64,000 nt of DNA from Zhengitettix transpicula (GCA_037074705.1 JAYJMR010000024.1:124001-188000), one strand, 5' to 3'; positions 12,640 through 24,700 are shown, counted from the stretch's first letter. Made by a program: numbers and translations. Notes: generated by a model not told the origin, from the sequence alone.

Positions 12640-13020
12640 TACTCACAAAATCGCAGACTAAAACGTAAATTCCCAATTGACATCATCCTCCCTCTAAATC
12701 ACTCCGGAATTATCTAACTCTAGCCCCTGCTACCAACTGGCACTACATCTTTCCCCATAACATCCTTAACGCTTCAAACATGTAGTTTCCCCAATGACCA
12801 GATTGATCGCTAACATCATGCCGGCTTATATGTTAATATACGGTAAACAATTTAATCTGCTTCTCTCGTCTCTAACTTGGAATGACAAGGGTCACAAGTT
12901 TACATGTGAAATATTTACAAATTGTAAATACCTTGTTATTTGTTTAATTTTTACAATTGTAAATACTGTTATTGTTATTATTATCACAACTGTAAAGTCT
13001 CCAGACTTAAAGTTAACTTG
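12640..13020 (+). mobile_element. 3' end of a jockey-type LINE, 5' truncated
   Basis: Matches, in the same order, the 3' untranslated tail of the LINE on the minus strand at 26590-28625 and of the copy at 41120-42262. Shared words include CCAACTGGCACTAC, CTCTAGCCCC and ATCACAACTGTAAA. A severe 5' truncation is typical of LINE insertion. It has no coding capacity and lies upstream of the first visible HGSNAT exon. Confidence 0.75.
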
Positions 13021-13185
13021 ATAAATTTAAAAAAAAAACTCCAAGGCGGAGGAACCATAAAATACAATGTTTCGGCTAATATCGAACATATGTAAATGGA
13101 AACGATTAAAATATCAGCCATCGTAAACCACTTTCCGACCATTTACAAGTCGAATTCTTGAATAACATTTTTTGCGGAAACATAT

Positions 13186-13264
13186 ACTTACGAAGATAGG
13201 TTTAATTACGAATTAACAGGTGTGACGTCCTTGTGTGACGTCACCGATAGGCCCGTGGAGCCAA
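13186..13264 (-). promoter_or_regulatory. Candidate promoter and non-coding first exon for HGSNAT
   Basis: A full CRE palindrome TGACGTCA (13236-13243), a half-site TGACGTCC (13223-13230) and CCAAT (13260-13264) cluster here. On the minus strand a consensus donor GTAAGT sits at 13191-13186. All three minus frames are closed just before that donor, so any exon here would be 5' UTR. The link to HGSNAT is inference from position and strand. Confidence 0.3.
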
Positions 13265-13434
13265 TGAGGAGCGCTTTCCAAGGTCACTGAGGCTTTCGCG
13301 AAGAGCGCTTTCCAACAATCATCCCGCATTTGTGAACAATAGTGGTATTCAAGGATGATGTGGCATTGCCAGAATTGGTGTCGCGATTTCTGACTGCCAC
13401 TGCAAAAATTTTCAAGTTTTCCGAGTCGCTCCAA

Positions 13435-13905
13435 CGCTTCCTTGGTCTCCTCAAAGCTCTCCATCTCCCTGACTCCTTCCTCCAACGCTTCCTTGGTCTC
13501 CTCAAAGCTCTCCATCTCCCTGACTCCTTCCTCCAACGCTTCCTTGGTCTCCTCAAAGCTCTCCATCTCCCTGACTCCTTCCTCCAACGCTTCCTTGGTC
13601 TCCTCAAAGCTCTCCATCTCACTGACTCCTTCCTCCGACACTTCCTTGGTCTCCTCAAAGCTCTCCATCTCACTGACTCCTTCCTCCAACGCTTCCTTGG
13701 TCTCCTCAAAGCTCTCCATCTCCCTGACTCCTTCCTCCAACGCTTCCTTGGTCTCCTCAAAGCTCTCCATCTCACTGACTCCTTCCTCCGACACTTCCTT
13801 GGTCTCCTCAAAGCTCTCCATCTCACTGACTCCTTCCTCCAACGCTTCCTTGGTCTCCTCAAAGCTCTCCATCTCACTGACTCCTTCCTCCAACGCTTCC
13901 TTGCT
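13435..13905. repeat. 51-bp minisatellite, about nine copies
   Basis: The unit (starting near CTTGGTCTCCTCAAAGC) recurs every 51 bases; an example pair is 13441 and 13492. Since 51 is a multiple of three and the unit lacks stops in most frames, long frames appear on both strands; the minus frame reads the acidic 17-mer EEGVSEMESFEETKEAL. Copies differ at CCCTGAC/CACTGAC and CCAACG/CCGACA. I treat it as a minisatellite. A real acidic coiled-coil protein is possible but has no start, splice or homology support. Confidence 0.85.
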
Positions 13906-14110
13906 CTACCTCTGCATCTTCTGCCACCTGGATGTCCCTCCAGAACTTTCTTTGGTTCTCTTGTATTGCGATGTACGTGTCGTCGAGCAGTTTTGCTCCT
14001 TGTACAAGTCTCCTCAGCTCCTGAATACAAGAGAACCAAAGAAAGTTCTGGAGGGGCATCCAGGTGGCAGAAGATGCAGAGGAAGGAGTCAGGGAGATGG
14101 AGAACCAAGG
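13906..14110. repeat. Inverted repeat at the edge of the minisatellite
   Basis: About 13910-13968 is nearly the exact reverse complement of 14024-14082 (arm starts TCTGCATCTTCTGCCACC), with a loop of about 55 bases. The right arm runs on through GAGGAAGGAGTCAGGGAG, the reverse complement of part of the 51-bp unit, so the palindrome formed after or together with the minisatellite. Confidence 0.8.
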
Positions 14111-14139
14111 CAATCGAAATGAGAGCTTTGAGATTTGAT

Positions 14140-14870
14140 ATTTAAATAAATACGTTCTAACCAATAACAATTTTTTTTACCTGACATGACGAAGATAAAT
14201 CGTTACGTAGCTGAAGAATTTGATACGAATAGGGGGAATTATGATTAGGTCCTCCCTATATCATATCTAAGGATGAAAGGGACGAGAGTTGTCAAACTGA
14301 TTGTACTGTAATCTAGCAGACCTGTGCTGGACCTGTGTCGTGGTTTGCTCCAGAGCACTTACTTGGTTGATGCCAACTGTCTTCTCTGATCCTTAATCGT
14401 TGGTCGAGTGTTCCGAGGCTGCAGGAGGAAGAAGTTGACTGAGATCCTCCTCGCTGCAGTGTTTACAGACTCCGGAAGAACCAGTGACATTAATAAATTA
14501 TACCATTTCGGGCTTGAAAACGTCGTAAGTGATAAATAAAAAAAAGGGGGGTAGAGCTGCTTCCTGTTCAGTGGCGCATTGAAACTGTACTCTAATCAGA
14601 TTCTGTTGGCAACATTGCCCGTTGTCGCCCTGAATCAATGGATTTTCGACGATATCTTGTTTACTTTGAAACGAAGTGAGCGATCAACGACCTCACTTGG
14701 ACTCGTAAAGATCGGAGTCGCAGATGAGGAGCTCGAGTGAAGTAAAAGCGTGTCCTCCAGAGAGAAGGAAGGTCGCTTTCGTTTTAGAAAGTGCTGCCAG
14801 ACAGCGCCGCCGCGTCTTGACCCTCCACAACGAGCTCTTCCGATCCCCCTGAAAGGATTCTTATAATTCG
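14140..14870. other. Intergenic stretch, GC-richer from 14570
   Basis: No coding exon is recognised. The part at 14570-14860 is richer in CpG than its surroundings and could hold promoter or exon sequence, but no start codon, donor or conserved protein segment could be assigned on either strand. Confidence 0.35.
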
Positions 14871-16424
14871 TTCACACATGCCGAGGCCTGTTCTGAGAGG
14901 TTGTATGTTCCAGGTGTCGCAGACCTTGGGGATTACGTTAAGGGTTGTCCGCTATTCCCATTGGGAATAGTCGGCCAGCTACCTCCTAAATTGGTCAAGG
15001 CACGGCGACGGGAAAGCTGCGACCCCATGGCTAACCCCTCTCCCGCCATCCAGGGAAGAGCGTGGGACAAGTACCTACCTGATGCTGGTTTTTATAGGGT
15101 TTGTCCTGCATTACTTTTAGGTTAATTGCTGGGTAGGATCCTTAAACCATAGCCCGGGGGCCCCTAGTTAACCCTTGGCTACCTTCCTCCACCCTTCCGC
15201 ATCCCCCCTTTCAAATCCCTTTCCTATGCTATTAAAGGGGAGTTGCCACCATGTGGATTACCCTCATGTAGCCTGTTACCCTAAAAAGAGGCTATCGGAA
15301 GGGCGTGGGACAAGTGTCCAAGAGCCCGACCTACCTGATGCAGGTTTTTATAGGGTTTGTCCTGCATTACTTTTAGGCTAATTGCTGGGTAGGATCCTTA
15401 AACCATAGCCCGGGGGCCCCTAGTTAACCCTTGGCTACCTTCCTCCACCCTTCCGCATCCCCCCTTTCAAATCCCTTTCCTATGCTATTAAAGGGGAGTT
15501 GCCACCATGTGGATTACCCTCATGTAGCCTGTTACCATAAAAAAAAGGCTATCGGAAGGGCGTGGGACAAGTACCCAAGAGCCCGACCTACCTGATGCAG
15601 GTTTTTATAGGGTTTGTCCTGCATTACTTTTAGGCTAATTGCTGGGTAGGATCCTTAAACGATAGCCCGGGGGGCCCCTAGTTAATCCTTGGCTACCTTC
15701 CTCTACCCTTCCGCATTCCCCCTTTCCTATGCTATAAGAGGGGAGTTGCCACCCTGTACATAGTCTGGCTACACCGCAAAAAAAAATCCGCTGGGCCTGG
15801 ATGGAATAGAAATACCGCACCGCAGGCTGTGGCGACCGGAGCGTAGGTCAGGTCCGCCAGTTACTGACTGTACTGCAACGAAAACATCCCCGCCCCCGTT
15901 CAGTTGCAAATAGCAATAAAAAAAATACACAACCCTTTCTTTCACCAGGCGGGAGACGTGTGAATGCAAGCAGCAGGCAGAGGAGCTCCTTTTTTTTTAG
16001 GGCAACAGGCTACATGAGGGTGATCCACATTAGGCAACTCCCCTTTAATAGCATAGGAAGGGATTTGAAAGTGGGGATGCGGAAGGATAGAGGAAGGTAG
16101 CCAAGGGTTAACTAGGGGCCTCCGGGCTATGGTTTAAGGATCCTACCCGGCATTCGCCTAAAGAAATGCAGGGAAAACCCTAGAAAAACCTGCATCGGGT
16201 AGGTCGGGCATTGGGTACTTGTCCCACGCCCTTCCGATAGCGGGAGAGGAGTTTGCTGTGGGGACGCAGCTTACCCCTCGCCATGCCTTGGCCTGTTTAG
16301 GAGGCAGCTGGCCGACTATTCCAATAGGAATAGCGGACAATTCTTACCGTATGCTCAAGGTCTGCGACCCCGGAACATACACCTCTCAAAACAGGCCGAG
16401 GTGCCTCGGCATGTGGGAACCTTA
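14871..16424. mobile_element. Foldback family B: long inverted repeats with internal tandem units
   Basis: The left arm starts near ACACATGCCGAGGCCTGTT (about 14876) and is matched in reverse complement by 15990-16424, which ends CCTCGGCATGTGGG. The left side holds three tandem units of about 250 bases, each with TAGGGTTTGTCCTGCATTAC and GGTAGGATCCTTAAACCATA (14876-15275, 15300-15545, 15555-15775). The middle (15780-15980) is unique. A solo copy lies at 19820-20258. Short frames inside are shadows of the repeat. No transposase is seen. Confidence 0.8.
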
Positions 16425-16439
16425 CTTCAAAAAAACCAG

Positions 16440-17074
16440 AGAGATGTGAGAGCATCCCCAAAGGGAGCCCCCGCCAGAGCTCTCTGGGAAGGTTCACCTG
16501 CGAGGGAATCCTCTCGCAGGCTTTCTCGGTCGCAGAGGCGCTCCTGGTGCCGCAGCACTTAAATTACTACGCCTTCGTGTTTTAACACCGCGAATCTACG
16601 CTTCGACACCGGAGACTTTAAAAAAAAACAGCAGCCTGCACCGGACTCAGTCACAACTGCGCATGCGCAGCCGTAACGCAACGACAGCGCGTGGAAACGG
16701 AAGCTGCTGCTGCTGCCGCGACATCAGGCGACACAACCAACGAAACCGTAGAACCATTCACTAATGATAAATCTTATTTTGTAAAAATTATAATCGCTCG
16801 TGTTTGGTAACAATCTGAGGGTATTTTAAAGAAAACAACCGCAGACAAAACTGCGCAGTGGCTCGCTCTGAAAACTAACTACATGTACTGAGAAAAATTA
16901 GAAATGGTGAATCATTCCGACGCTATTGTAAATTATGTTGAGAGTGTTGGCAACACTGTCGCTCACGCAGGTTTATTACTTTACACAGTCTAGATCGTAA
17001 CAGCGGTTGCTCGCGGGTGACGTGCCACAGGGTCTGTTGCGTCTACGCGACTTTCCCTGGAGACCGACCTCGCG
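16440..17074 (+). promoter_or_regulatory. CpG-rich promoter region and likely 5' UTR exon of the SLC10 gene
   Basis: A CpG-rich block in an AT-rich window, directly upstream of the SLC10 coding start. The ATG exon begins right after the acceptor CCTCCTATACAG, so an upstream non-coding exon must exist. A suitable donor, GCG|GTATGT, lies at 17075-17080, making 17074 a likely end of that exon. The region could also serve a divergent transcript. Confidence 0.5.
16658..16669. promoter_or_regulatory. NRF-1-type palindrome
   Basis: TGCGCATGCGCA is a perfect match to the classic NRF-1 (insect Ewg) binding palindrome, about 410 bases before the putative 5' UTR donor. Such sites are common in CpG-rich promoters. 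Binding is not shown. Confidence 0.5.
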
Positions 17075-17199
17075 GTATGTGGGTGGGTGGACCCGGCGTG
17101 ACTCAAGCAGATCCGCTTGCTTTCCGACACCACCTTCAGATGCAAGTGACTTTTCTCGCTTAAACTGATTTTCCGTTTCTTTTCCTCCCTCCTATACAG

Positions 17200-17444
17200 A
17201 AATGCTGCTCGCGTGCTTCCTGGTGCTGCTGGCGCTCGGCGGCCACTGCAAGAACCTGACCGAGGTCCTCGAGGTGGGCTTCGAACCCGGGCGGGTCGAG
17301 AAGCTGCACTCCGACGACAGTACCAATGTCCGCTTCTGGACGTCGGATCTCTCGGAGGAAGACGTCGAGCATGGCGTCGTCACCATCGTCAGCAAGGACC
17401 CCGGCGTCGCCAAGGCACGTGACGTGTGGGAGTTTCAGTTTGAC
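17200..17444 (+). CDS. SLC10 gene coding exon 1 (signal peptide and start of N-terminal domain)
   Basis: Acceptor TCCTATACAG is followed by two bases and the ATG at 17202. It encodes residues 1-81, including DDSTNVRFWTSDLSEEDVE and VVTIVSKDPGVAKA. I place the end at GAC|GTTAAT (17444), which keeps phase 0 with exon 2. This donor is weak; GTGACG at 17419 would break the frame and GTGTGG at 17424 would keep it, losing seven residues. A foldback element starts about ten bases later. Confidence 0.8.
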
Positions 17445-20400
17445 GTTAATGAAACAATTGATGACTTTACAAAGGCCACTCTTTATTTTTTAGTGTGACG
17501 ACGTTTCGATACCTTTTTGTATCTTCTTCAGGTATTTTCTTACAGGAGATATTGTTGAGGTGTTGAACCCATCACAAGTGATACAAATTAAAAGCACCAG
17601 AGACACGATACAAATAAGTTAACTAATGTTGGCGACTCCTTATTATTCTAAATTGTTGATTCTGTTTTGTTATTTAACAACGGTACTGAGGGTCGACAAA
17701 CACAAGAGGCCACAGGACTGGTCTTACTGAACCTCCAGGTGGCCAGGTCAAACCTTCCAAGCCACAGCCTTGCTTCCATCTTGTTGGCGTTAAGTGAATT
17801 GTGAGCCTTGGACCCCTGTTCATAAACTCTGTGAATTTAATACCTTGTTTCATTTAGTTGTGCTAGTTTATTGTGTTAAGTTGTTTGTTATTCTTTAGCT
17901 TGCCTTTGTACAATCATACTATAAATCTCATCTATGGTAAACACCTCCTCCGAAGGCCTGAAGACGATACAAAGCTATATTGAAACGTCATCATAATATA
18001 AATTTTAAATAAAGTGTCTGTATGAGGTCATCAATTATTTTATCATCATCAGATAACGTTGTTAAGGTACCGTGACAGACTGTCTGATATTCCCTATTCA
18101 CAGGTTCTACCTGAAAGCACTCATTACATCCTGAAGACACAGCCTTTCAACGGCAGCCAGTGGAGCTCAGAGTTTGTAGTGGGCGGTCTGTTTCTGGGGC
18201 ACACGTCCTTTCAGCTGACGGTGACTCACAGGGACACCGGGGAACTGATGAGGGTGTCGAACCGTCTGGACGTGACGGTCGTCCGGCCCGACAGAGCCAT
18301 CGACAGGGCCTTCCCCTATTCCGTGGGCACCCTGGTCTCCATCATCTACATAAACTTTGGGTGCGCCCTGGACTGGGAGGTGCTCAAGAAGACGCTCAGG
18401 AGGCCGATAGGCCCAGTTATCGGGCTGTTCTCCCAGTTTGTCTTCATGCCTGTGGTGAGTGGTTTCTTCAAGAAATGACATACAAAATTAGCTGAGTATG
18501 AAGTGTTAGGAACTTATTGGAGAATATATCAGGAAATGGTTTACATTTCTTGTGTATGAATGTTGAAGATAGCCCAAGCCATCTATCACTGGATGGTTGC
18601 CACTGCGTTGCTATCAAAGACGTGTGATTGGTAGTTAGGGAGACTGAGGATTCTGCACCAGCAATGAGACATTACCTTCCATCAGGAATGCAAAACAATC
18701 TTAGAAAACATCTGAACTTTAACTAATATAGAATAATGCCAACTTAATGTATAAGGTTCCTTACTTTTAGAAGAATTCTACTTAATTCCCATTTTTAACT
18801 GTTTTCCATGTTACGCTTGACCCAGATTGCTTTTCTCTTGGGAAAAGCCATTTTCCCCGGGTCTCCGACCATGCAGTTGGGTCTGTTCTTCACTGGGGTG
18901 AGTCCCGCTGGGGGTGCATCTAACATCTGGACGTACGCCTTTGACGGAAACCTGAACCTCAGCATCACCATGACCACACTCAGCACATTCGCAGCTTTTG
19001 GTGTGTATTATAGATCAAGAACACATCAAGTTTCAATTATTTTGGGGGGCCAGAGTATTTGAAATAAAATCACATTCATCACATAGGTCAAGTAGGTCAG
19101 CAAACACTATTTACTTCTAACCACACATTTATATTACAGTCATAAAAAAACTTAGAAACTGATTTGATATTAATGAATGTAAACTTTCCCAGTGTAAATT
19201 GTTAAATAAATTTTTACGCAGTTGAGCACCAGGTTCAGATTTCTATATAAACTTGACGTTGACATTTCTGTGGCCATTCTCTACCGCTGTCTTCACTTGA
19301 CGTCAATGTCAAGTCTATATAAAAATCTGAAACTTTATTAAGTTTGGGAATTAGCATGTTCAACTATTCTGTTATATGTTAATGACATCACCATAAGAAG
19401 TACACAAGGTAAAATTGATCAAGACAGGTAAAAAGCCCCCAGATGTAAATAAACAGATTGAGAAACTTAAATTTGGGTGTTCTAACTCTATAAGTTCATC
19501 AGTACTTTATCAGTCTCATAAATCATATGGAGATAATTGCTTTGCTGGCAAAATCGTTGGACACACAAGTTTTTATTGAAGTTGTAAGGAGGCAAAAATG
19601 AGTCCCACACACTTTGTCTAAATTGTCAATACTTGGCAGAACTTGACGGGCCATGTGTCCGACAGCTGTAATTAACACAAAGGAGAGTAATAGTGTGACA
19701 ATTGTATGGATAGGTTAATTTAGTACCTATGAGGGATGTTCTCTCGCAGACAGAACCTTGTAGGAGAGACAGGAAGGGGCTACCTTTGGGGATGCCTTTT
19801 CCTCTCTTTGGTTTTTAACTAATGTTCCCACAAGCCGAGGCACCTTGGTCTGTTTTGAGACGTTGCATGTTCCGGGGTCACAGACCTTGGGGCATACGGG
19901 AAGAGTTGTTTGCCGTTCCCATTGGAACAGCCGGCCAGCTTCCTAAACTGGTCGAGGTACGGAGAAGGGAATGCTGCATCCCCACAGCAAACTCTTCTCC
20001 CGCTATCAGAAGGGCGTGGGACACATACACAGTGCCCGACCTACCTGATGCAGGTTTTTCTAGGGTTTGTCCTGCATTACTTTTAGACAAAAGCCGGGTA
20101 GGATCCTTAAACCATAGTCCGGGGAGCCCCTAGTTAACCATTGGCTACCTTCTTCTACCCTTCCGCATCCCCCCTTTCAAATCCCTTCCTATGCTATTAA
20201 AGGGGAGTTGCCACCTTGTGGATTACCCTCATGTAGCCTGTTACCGTTAAAAAAAAATGAATAGGTTAAGATGTGATATTAAAAAGCAAGAGTAAAAGTG
20301 CATTTTAGTGAGAAATATTCCAGACAGTGAAAGTGCATTGGAGAAATGGGGGAGTTATACAGAGTAGCAAGATTTAAGTACGTATAAACATTGTCACAGA

Positions 20401-21727
20401 TATTCGTTTATCTTGCTAAAAACCTTTTGCTAAAATAATCTCCCCACATCATTTTATTACCCTGAAAGAAAGAAACCCTGTTCTTAAATAGTTTAATAAA
20501 ATCTATATTTTTTGTACTTTTGTACTTAATTGATGATTAAATAATATGAGATATTAATCAAACAAAGGGTTTATTAATAAAAATTAAAATAGCTCCTGAA
20601 GCAATGTTGTTAGTACTTAAATGGTGCTCAATATGTTTGTAATTTCAGATATTAATAATTTATATATAAAAAAAGAAATCTTATCTTTACAAAGTGAAAA
20701 ATAAGTTTGAGATGTTCTAGAGAAGTGATGATAATAGAACCACTGGCAAGATTGAGGTGTATTGAATCATTATAAACAAAAAAAAATGGTGTGGAAAAAC
20801 TGAAATAAAGTTAATAATTGCCCGTTTCTTTGTTTTTCCCAGCAATGATGCCCTTGTGGATCTTTTCCCTCGGACACCTTATCTTCACGGAGGGCAAAAT
20901 GATGGTGCCGTATTCCAGGATAGGAACCATCGCACTTGGTCTCATCGTCCCCCTGGCCATGGGCATGCTCATTCAGAAATTCTTCCCACGTGTCTCCAAG
21001 TTCATGGTGAGAATTATGAAGCCCTTCTCCGCACTCCTCATCATCTTCATCGTGGTGTTTGCAATCATCACCAACTACTACTTGTTCCAGCTTTTCTCTT
21101 GGCAGGTGAGTGCAAAAACATTGTGTAGCATTTCCTTCTAATAGTTAAGACTGTTGTGGTGTGATAATGTCATAGATGTCTAACATGGAATAATTACAGT
21201 TTGTAGACTTTTATGCTGGTTCTGCAAACTTTTTGTAATACTGTAATACTGTCTTAGCAAATAACCTTAGTAGTGATGAGCAGATAAAGAAAAATATTAA
21301 TATAATTAATTTTTCCTTACCTCTACAAAAGTCACCATAACTTTCTGTGTAATTATTGGGTAAACAACAGCCTGGATTGTCTAGTATAGTACGCCTGGTA
21401 TACTTTAGTAGTTCCAAATTGACTACTTAGTTTCAAGAACATATGAAGACGGACAGTAAAGCCTATTTTTTGTCTTTGAACCTCAAAAGTAAAAATTAAT
21501 TTCTCAGATGCAGACTTACAATGGTTGTCACTTCTGATGGAATGAAATTTTTCACTAAATTCTGAACATCTGTTACTATTTTAGAGCAATAAATATGGAG
21601 GAATTATTATTGTGCAATTAAAACATGAAAGAAATGCCGTCTCAATTCCAAGTTTGAAATAATTAATAAGCATGTTGCAAATCTTGCTGCTGCTGAGTAA
21701 GTGTTTACATTTAAAATACTAGAATAA

Positions 21728-21766
<39 letters not shown>

Positions 21767-24700
21767 ATATTAGGAGAATCCATTACGGAACTAATTCACA
21801 TTCAAACTTGGATAGTGAGGAAGGATAGAAATAAATAGATTCGGCCGAATTTGGTGAGGAAACTCACTACTCAATTTCAGAATTCGTTATATGTGTAAAG
21901 AAAAAGCAATGGATGAAAGAGGACGCAATTGTATACAAAACTGATATTATTTAAAGGCCAATAAATTTTTCTATGCCTTAAATGTGTTATATTTACTTAA
22001 ACCTTAAAATATATTGCCCTTAGAGATTTAGTTTTAGGTCATTTGTGCGACAGAGTTCAAGGCTAGCAGACGATGGGGAACGCCCACCTGACGTTATAAA
22101 ACATGGCGGCTGAGTTTTCAATTGTCTTCAAATATGGCGGCGACTTGTACAGTCTATGTTGTTTATTATGTCTTTGGCAGAGTGCGGACAATCAATATCT
22201 GAGAACTACTCATTTACAATTTCTCATATAAAGTGTTTTTTTTTTAAAAAAAAGTACGTAAATGAGCTGCAAGACCAGAAATGAAAGATTATTTAGCAAA
22301 CAAAGTAATTTATAAGTTAAATGAGTTGTTAAACAAGTTATCGGTTAATCTTTACTGAACGTCACGGAGCCGAAAATTATTTTTACCGTGTTTTCTGGAT
22401 AATAGACGAAATTCTAAGACCCCTTTAGAAAGACTTTTGCTCTGCTCTCTCTTAGTTAAGGAATTATAAGCACTTCCAAGCATTGAATTAGATATTCTAC
22501 TTCATTGATGGATGAACCGTTTTCTCTGCAAATTATATACAGGTAAGTCAAGCTTCATTAATTTAAATAAGATGGAATTAAATATACTACATAAATAAAA
22601 TATATATATGTACATTCATAAATAGGCTGAAGTTGCTTTCGAGGACTCCACGTGTCATCGTAGCCTATTTTCCTACTGTCCAGAAGAATTTATTTCAGTT
22701 TACACTTTTCTATCATGGACAACTTGTGAAAACTACTATGTAGAAGTTAAGGTGTTGTTTTTTTTGTATCAGCAAATGTGTGCCTGCCATTCTAGAGTCT
22801 GTCCAATGTTCTCTTCTAGATTTTACTATTATTTCTGCAGTTCACTGACGCACTGTGCTCTGCTTTTATACACTTCACTTTACACAAGATCAACTGGTTT
22901 TCTTCTTTTCAATCTTCTGGGACGGTGTTGATTTTTCAGAAGTTGTCAGACCGCTGGGTTGATGTGGAGGTGAAGCCTAGCTTCATGTTTCCCAGCATGC
23001 ATTTTTATTTATTCTTTTATGGTTGGAATCAGGCGTCTCCTATGCAGATTTCGGATATACCAGGGGGCATTCACAATGTTTCTTAACACATTATTTTAAC
23101 ATGTTTGTATACACATATCCGCTCTCTTTGAAATTAAGTAGGTGGAAATATAGGTACGTGTATTACATGTTTTCATGTTCTTGCAGGACTCGAGTACGCC
23201 TTCAGTTATTGGGCAGGGAAGCAGTGAAGACAGCCGACTGGCCAACTCTGAAAGAGGTAATTTTTCCTCACTCCTCTTTATGGTCAAAATTAATATGGCT
23301 TTTGTCCATTTTAAAAATGGATTAGTGTTATTATTCTGGGACGCTGTTGATTTTCCAGGACTTGTCAGACCACTGGGTTGATTTGAAGGTGAAGCCTAGC
23401 TTCATGTTTCCCAGCATGCATTTTTCTTTTTCTTTTATGGTTGGAATTGGAGATATTGCATTTTGGATATAGCAGGGGGCATTCACAATGTTTCTTAACA
23501 CATTATTTTAACATGTTTGTATACACATATCCGCTCTCTTTGAAATTAAGTTGGTGGAAATATAGGTACGTGTATTACATGTTTTCATGTTCTTGCAGGA
23601 CTCGAGTATGCCTTCAGTTATTGGGCAGGGAAGCAGCTGTTGCGGGGATACCAAGACAGCCGACTGGCCAGCTCTGAAAGAGGTAATTTTTCCTCACTCC
23701 TCTTTCTGGTCCAAATTAATATGGCTTTTATCCATTTAAAAATGGATTAGTGTTATTATTCTCGGACGCTGTTGATTTTCCAGGACTTCTCAGGCCACTG
23801 GGTTGATTTGAAGGTGAAGCCTAGCTTCATGTTTCCCAGCATGCATTTTTATTTATTCTTTTATGGTTGGAATTCCCTATGCAGATTTCGGATATACCAG
23901 GGGGCATTCACAGTGTTTCTTAACACATTATTTTGACATGTTTGTATGCACTTAATGTTTGTATCTCAGGCGCAGTTCAAAAGCTGAATACGGGAGAGCC
24001 ACGTTGGTTTAAATATTTGATTGCAAATCGGTAGTTTCTTGGAAATTAAAAGTTTGGAGTTTCTTCCAATTAGCCAATAGTATTGTCTATATTTTATGCT
24101 TAATTCAGATTTATTAAACATGCTCATTCCACCTAAGTTTGGTGTCAAAAGTCATGCCTAGGTACATGACATTGTTCTCATAGGGCATTAGTGATGGTGG
24201 GTCTTTTGATTGTTTGTTTAGTAGATTTCTGTTTGTTCAGCTTTGTCTTCCATTGTTTATTCCATTCAGCTATTGTGTTTCTGGCTTCTTGTAGTCTTCT
24301 AGTTGAAAAGTTTTGGTCCTTTTCTACTTCAAGTAACGTGTCATCTGCACATTTAGATACCTCAGTTCCTTCCAATTTTGGGATATTGCTAGTATATAGT
24401 AAGTAGAGTATAGGACCCAGGATACTACACTGGGACACTCTTCTTCTGAATTCTAATTCTGAATAGTCTCTCTTTGATGTATGATGATAATATATCTACA
24501 TATTGCTTTGGCAGCATTTTGTTTACTTTATGTATCAAGGCTTCATGTCATGTAAGAAGTCTGCTGAGCAGACTTGTTTTTCTTCCAGTGCGAATTAAAT
24601 AATATCGCTTATTCTATGAACTTGATCTATTGTTGAGTGCTTCTGTCTGAATCCAAATTGGAAAGCTGGTATTAGTTTATTATTTTCTGTTATTGGCCGC

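Larger units (their letters stand above)
22920..23950 (+). repeat. Tandem repeat of about 420 bp, two full copies and one partial
   Basis: Copies start near GGGACG(C/G)TGTTGAT at 22920, 23339 and 23764 (periods about 419 and 425). The third copy is cut at 23950 by the neighbouring LINE. Each full copy holds an exon-like cassette (see 23187 and 23599). A diverged relative lies at about 30060-30285, and downstream DNA at 25980-26570 resembles 30540-31190, so a larger region was duplicated earlier. Confidence 0.8.

Noticed and set aside
13213..14145. Overlapping frames of 226-274 codons on both strands
   Set aside because: All arise from a stop-free 51-bp minisatellite; no start context, splice sites or homology.
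14901..16497. Several 60-76 codon frames
   Set aside because: They lie entirely in foldback family B and recur with the repeat.
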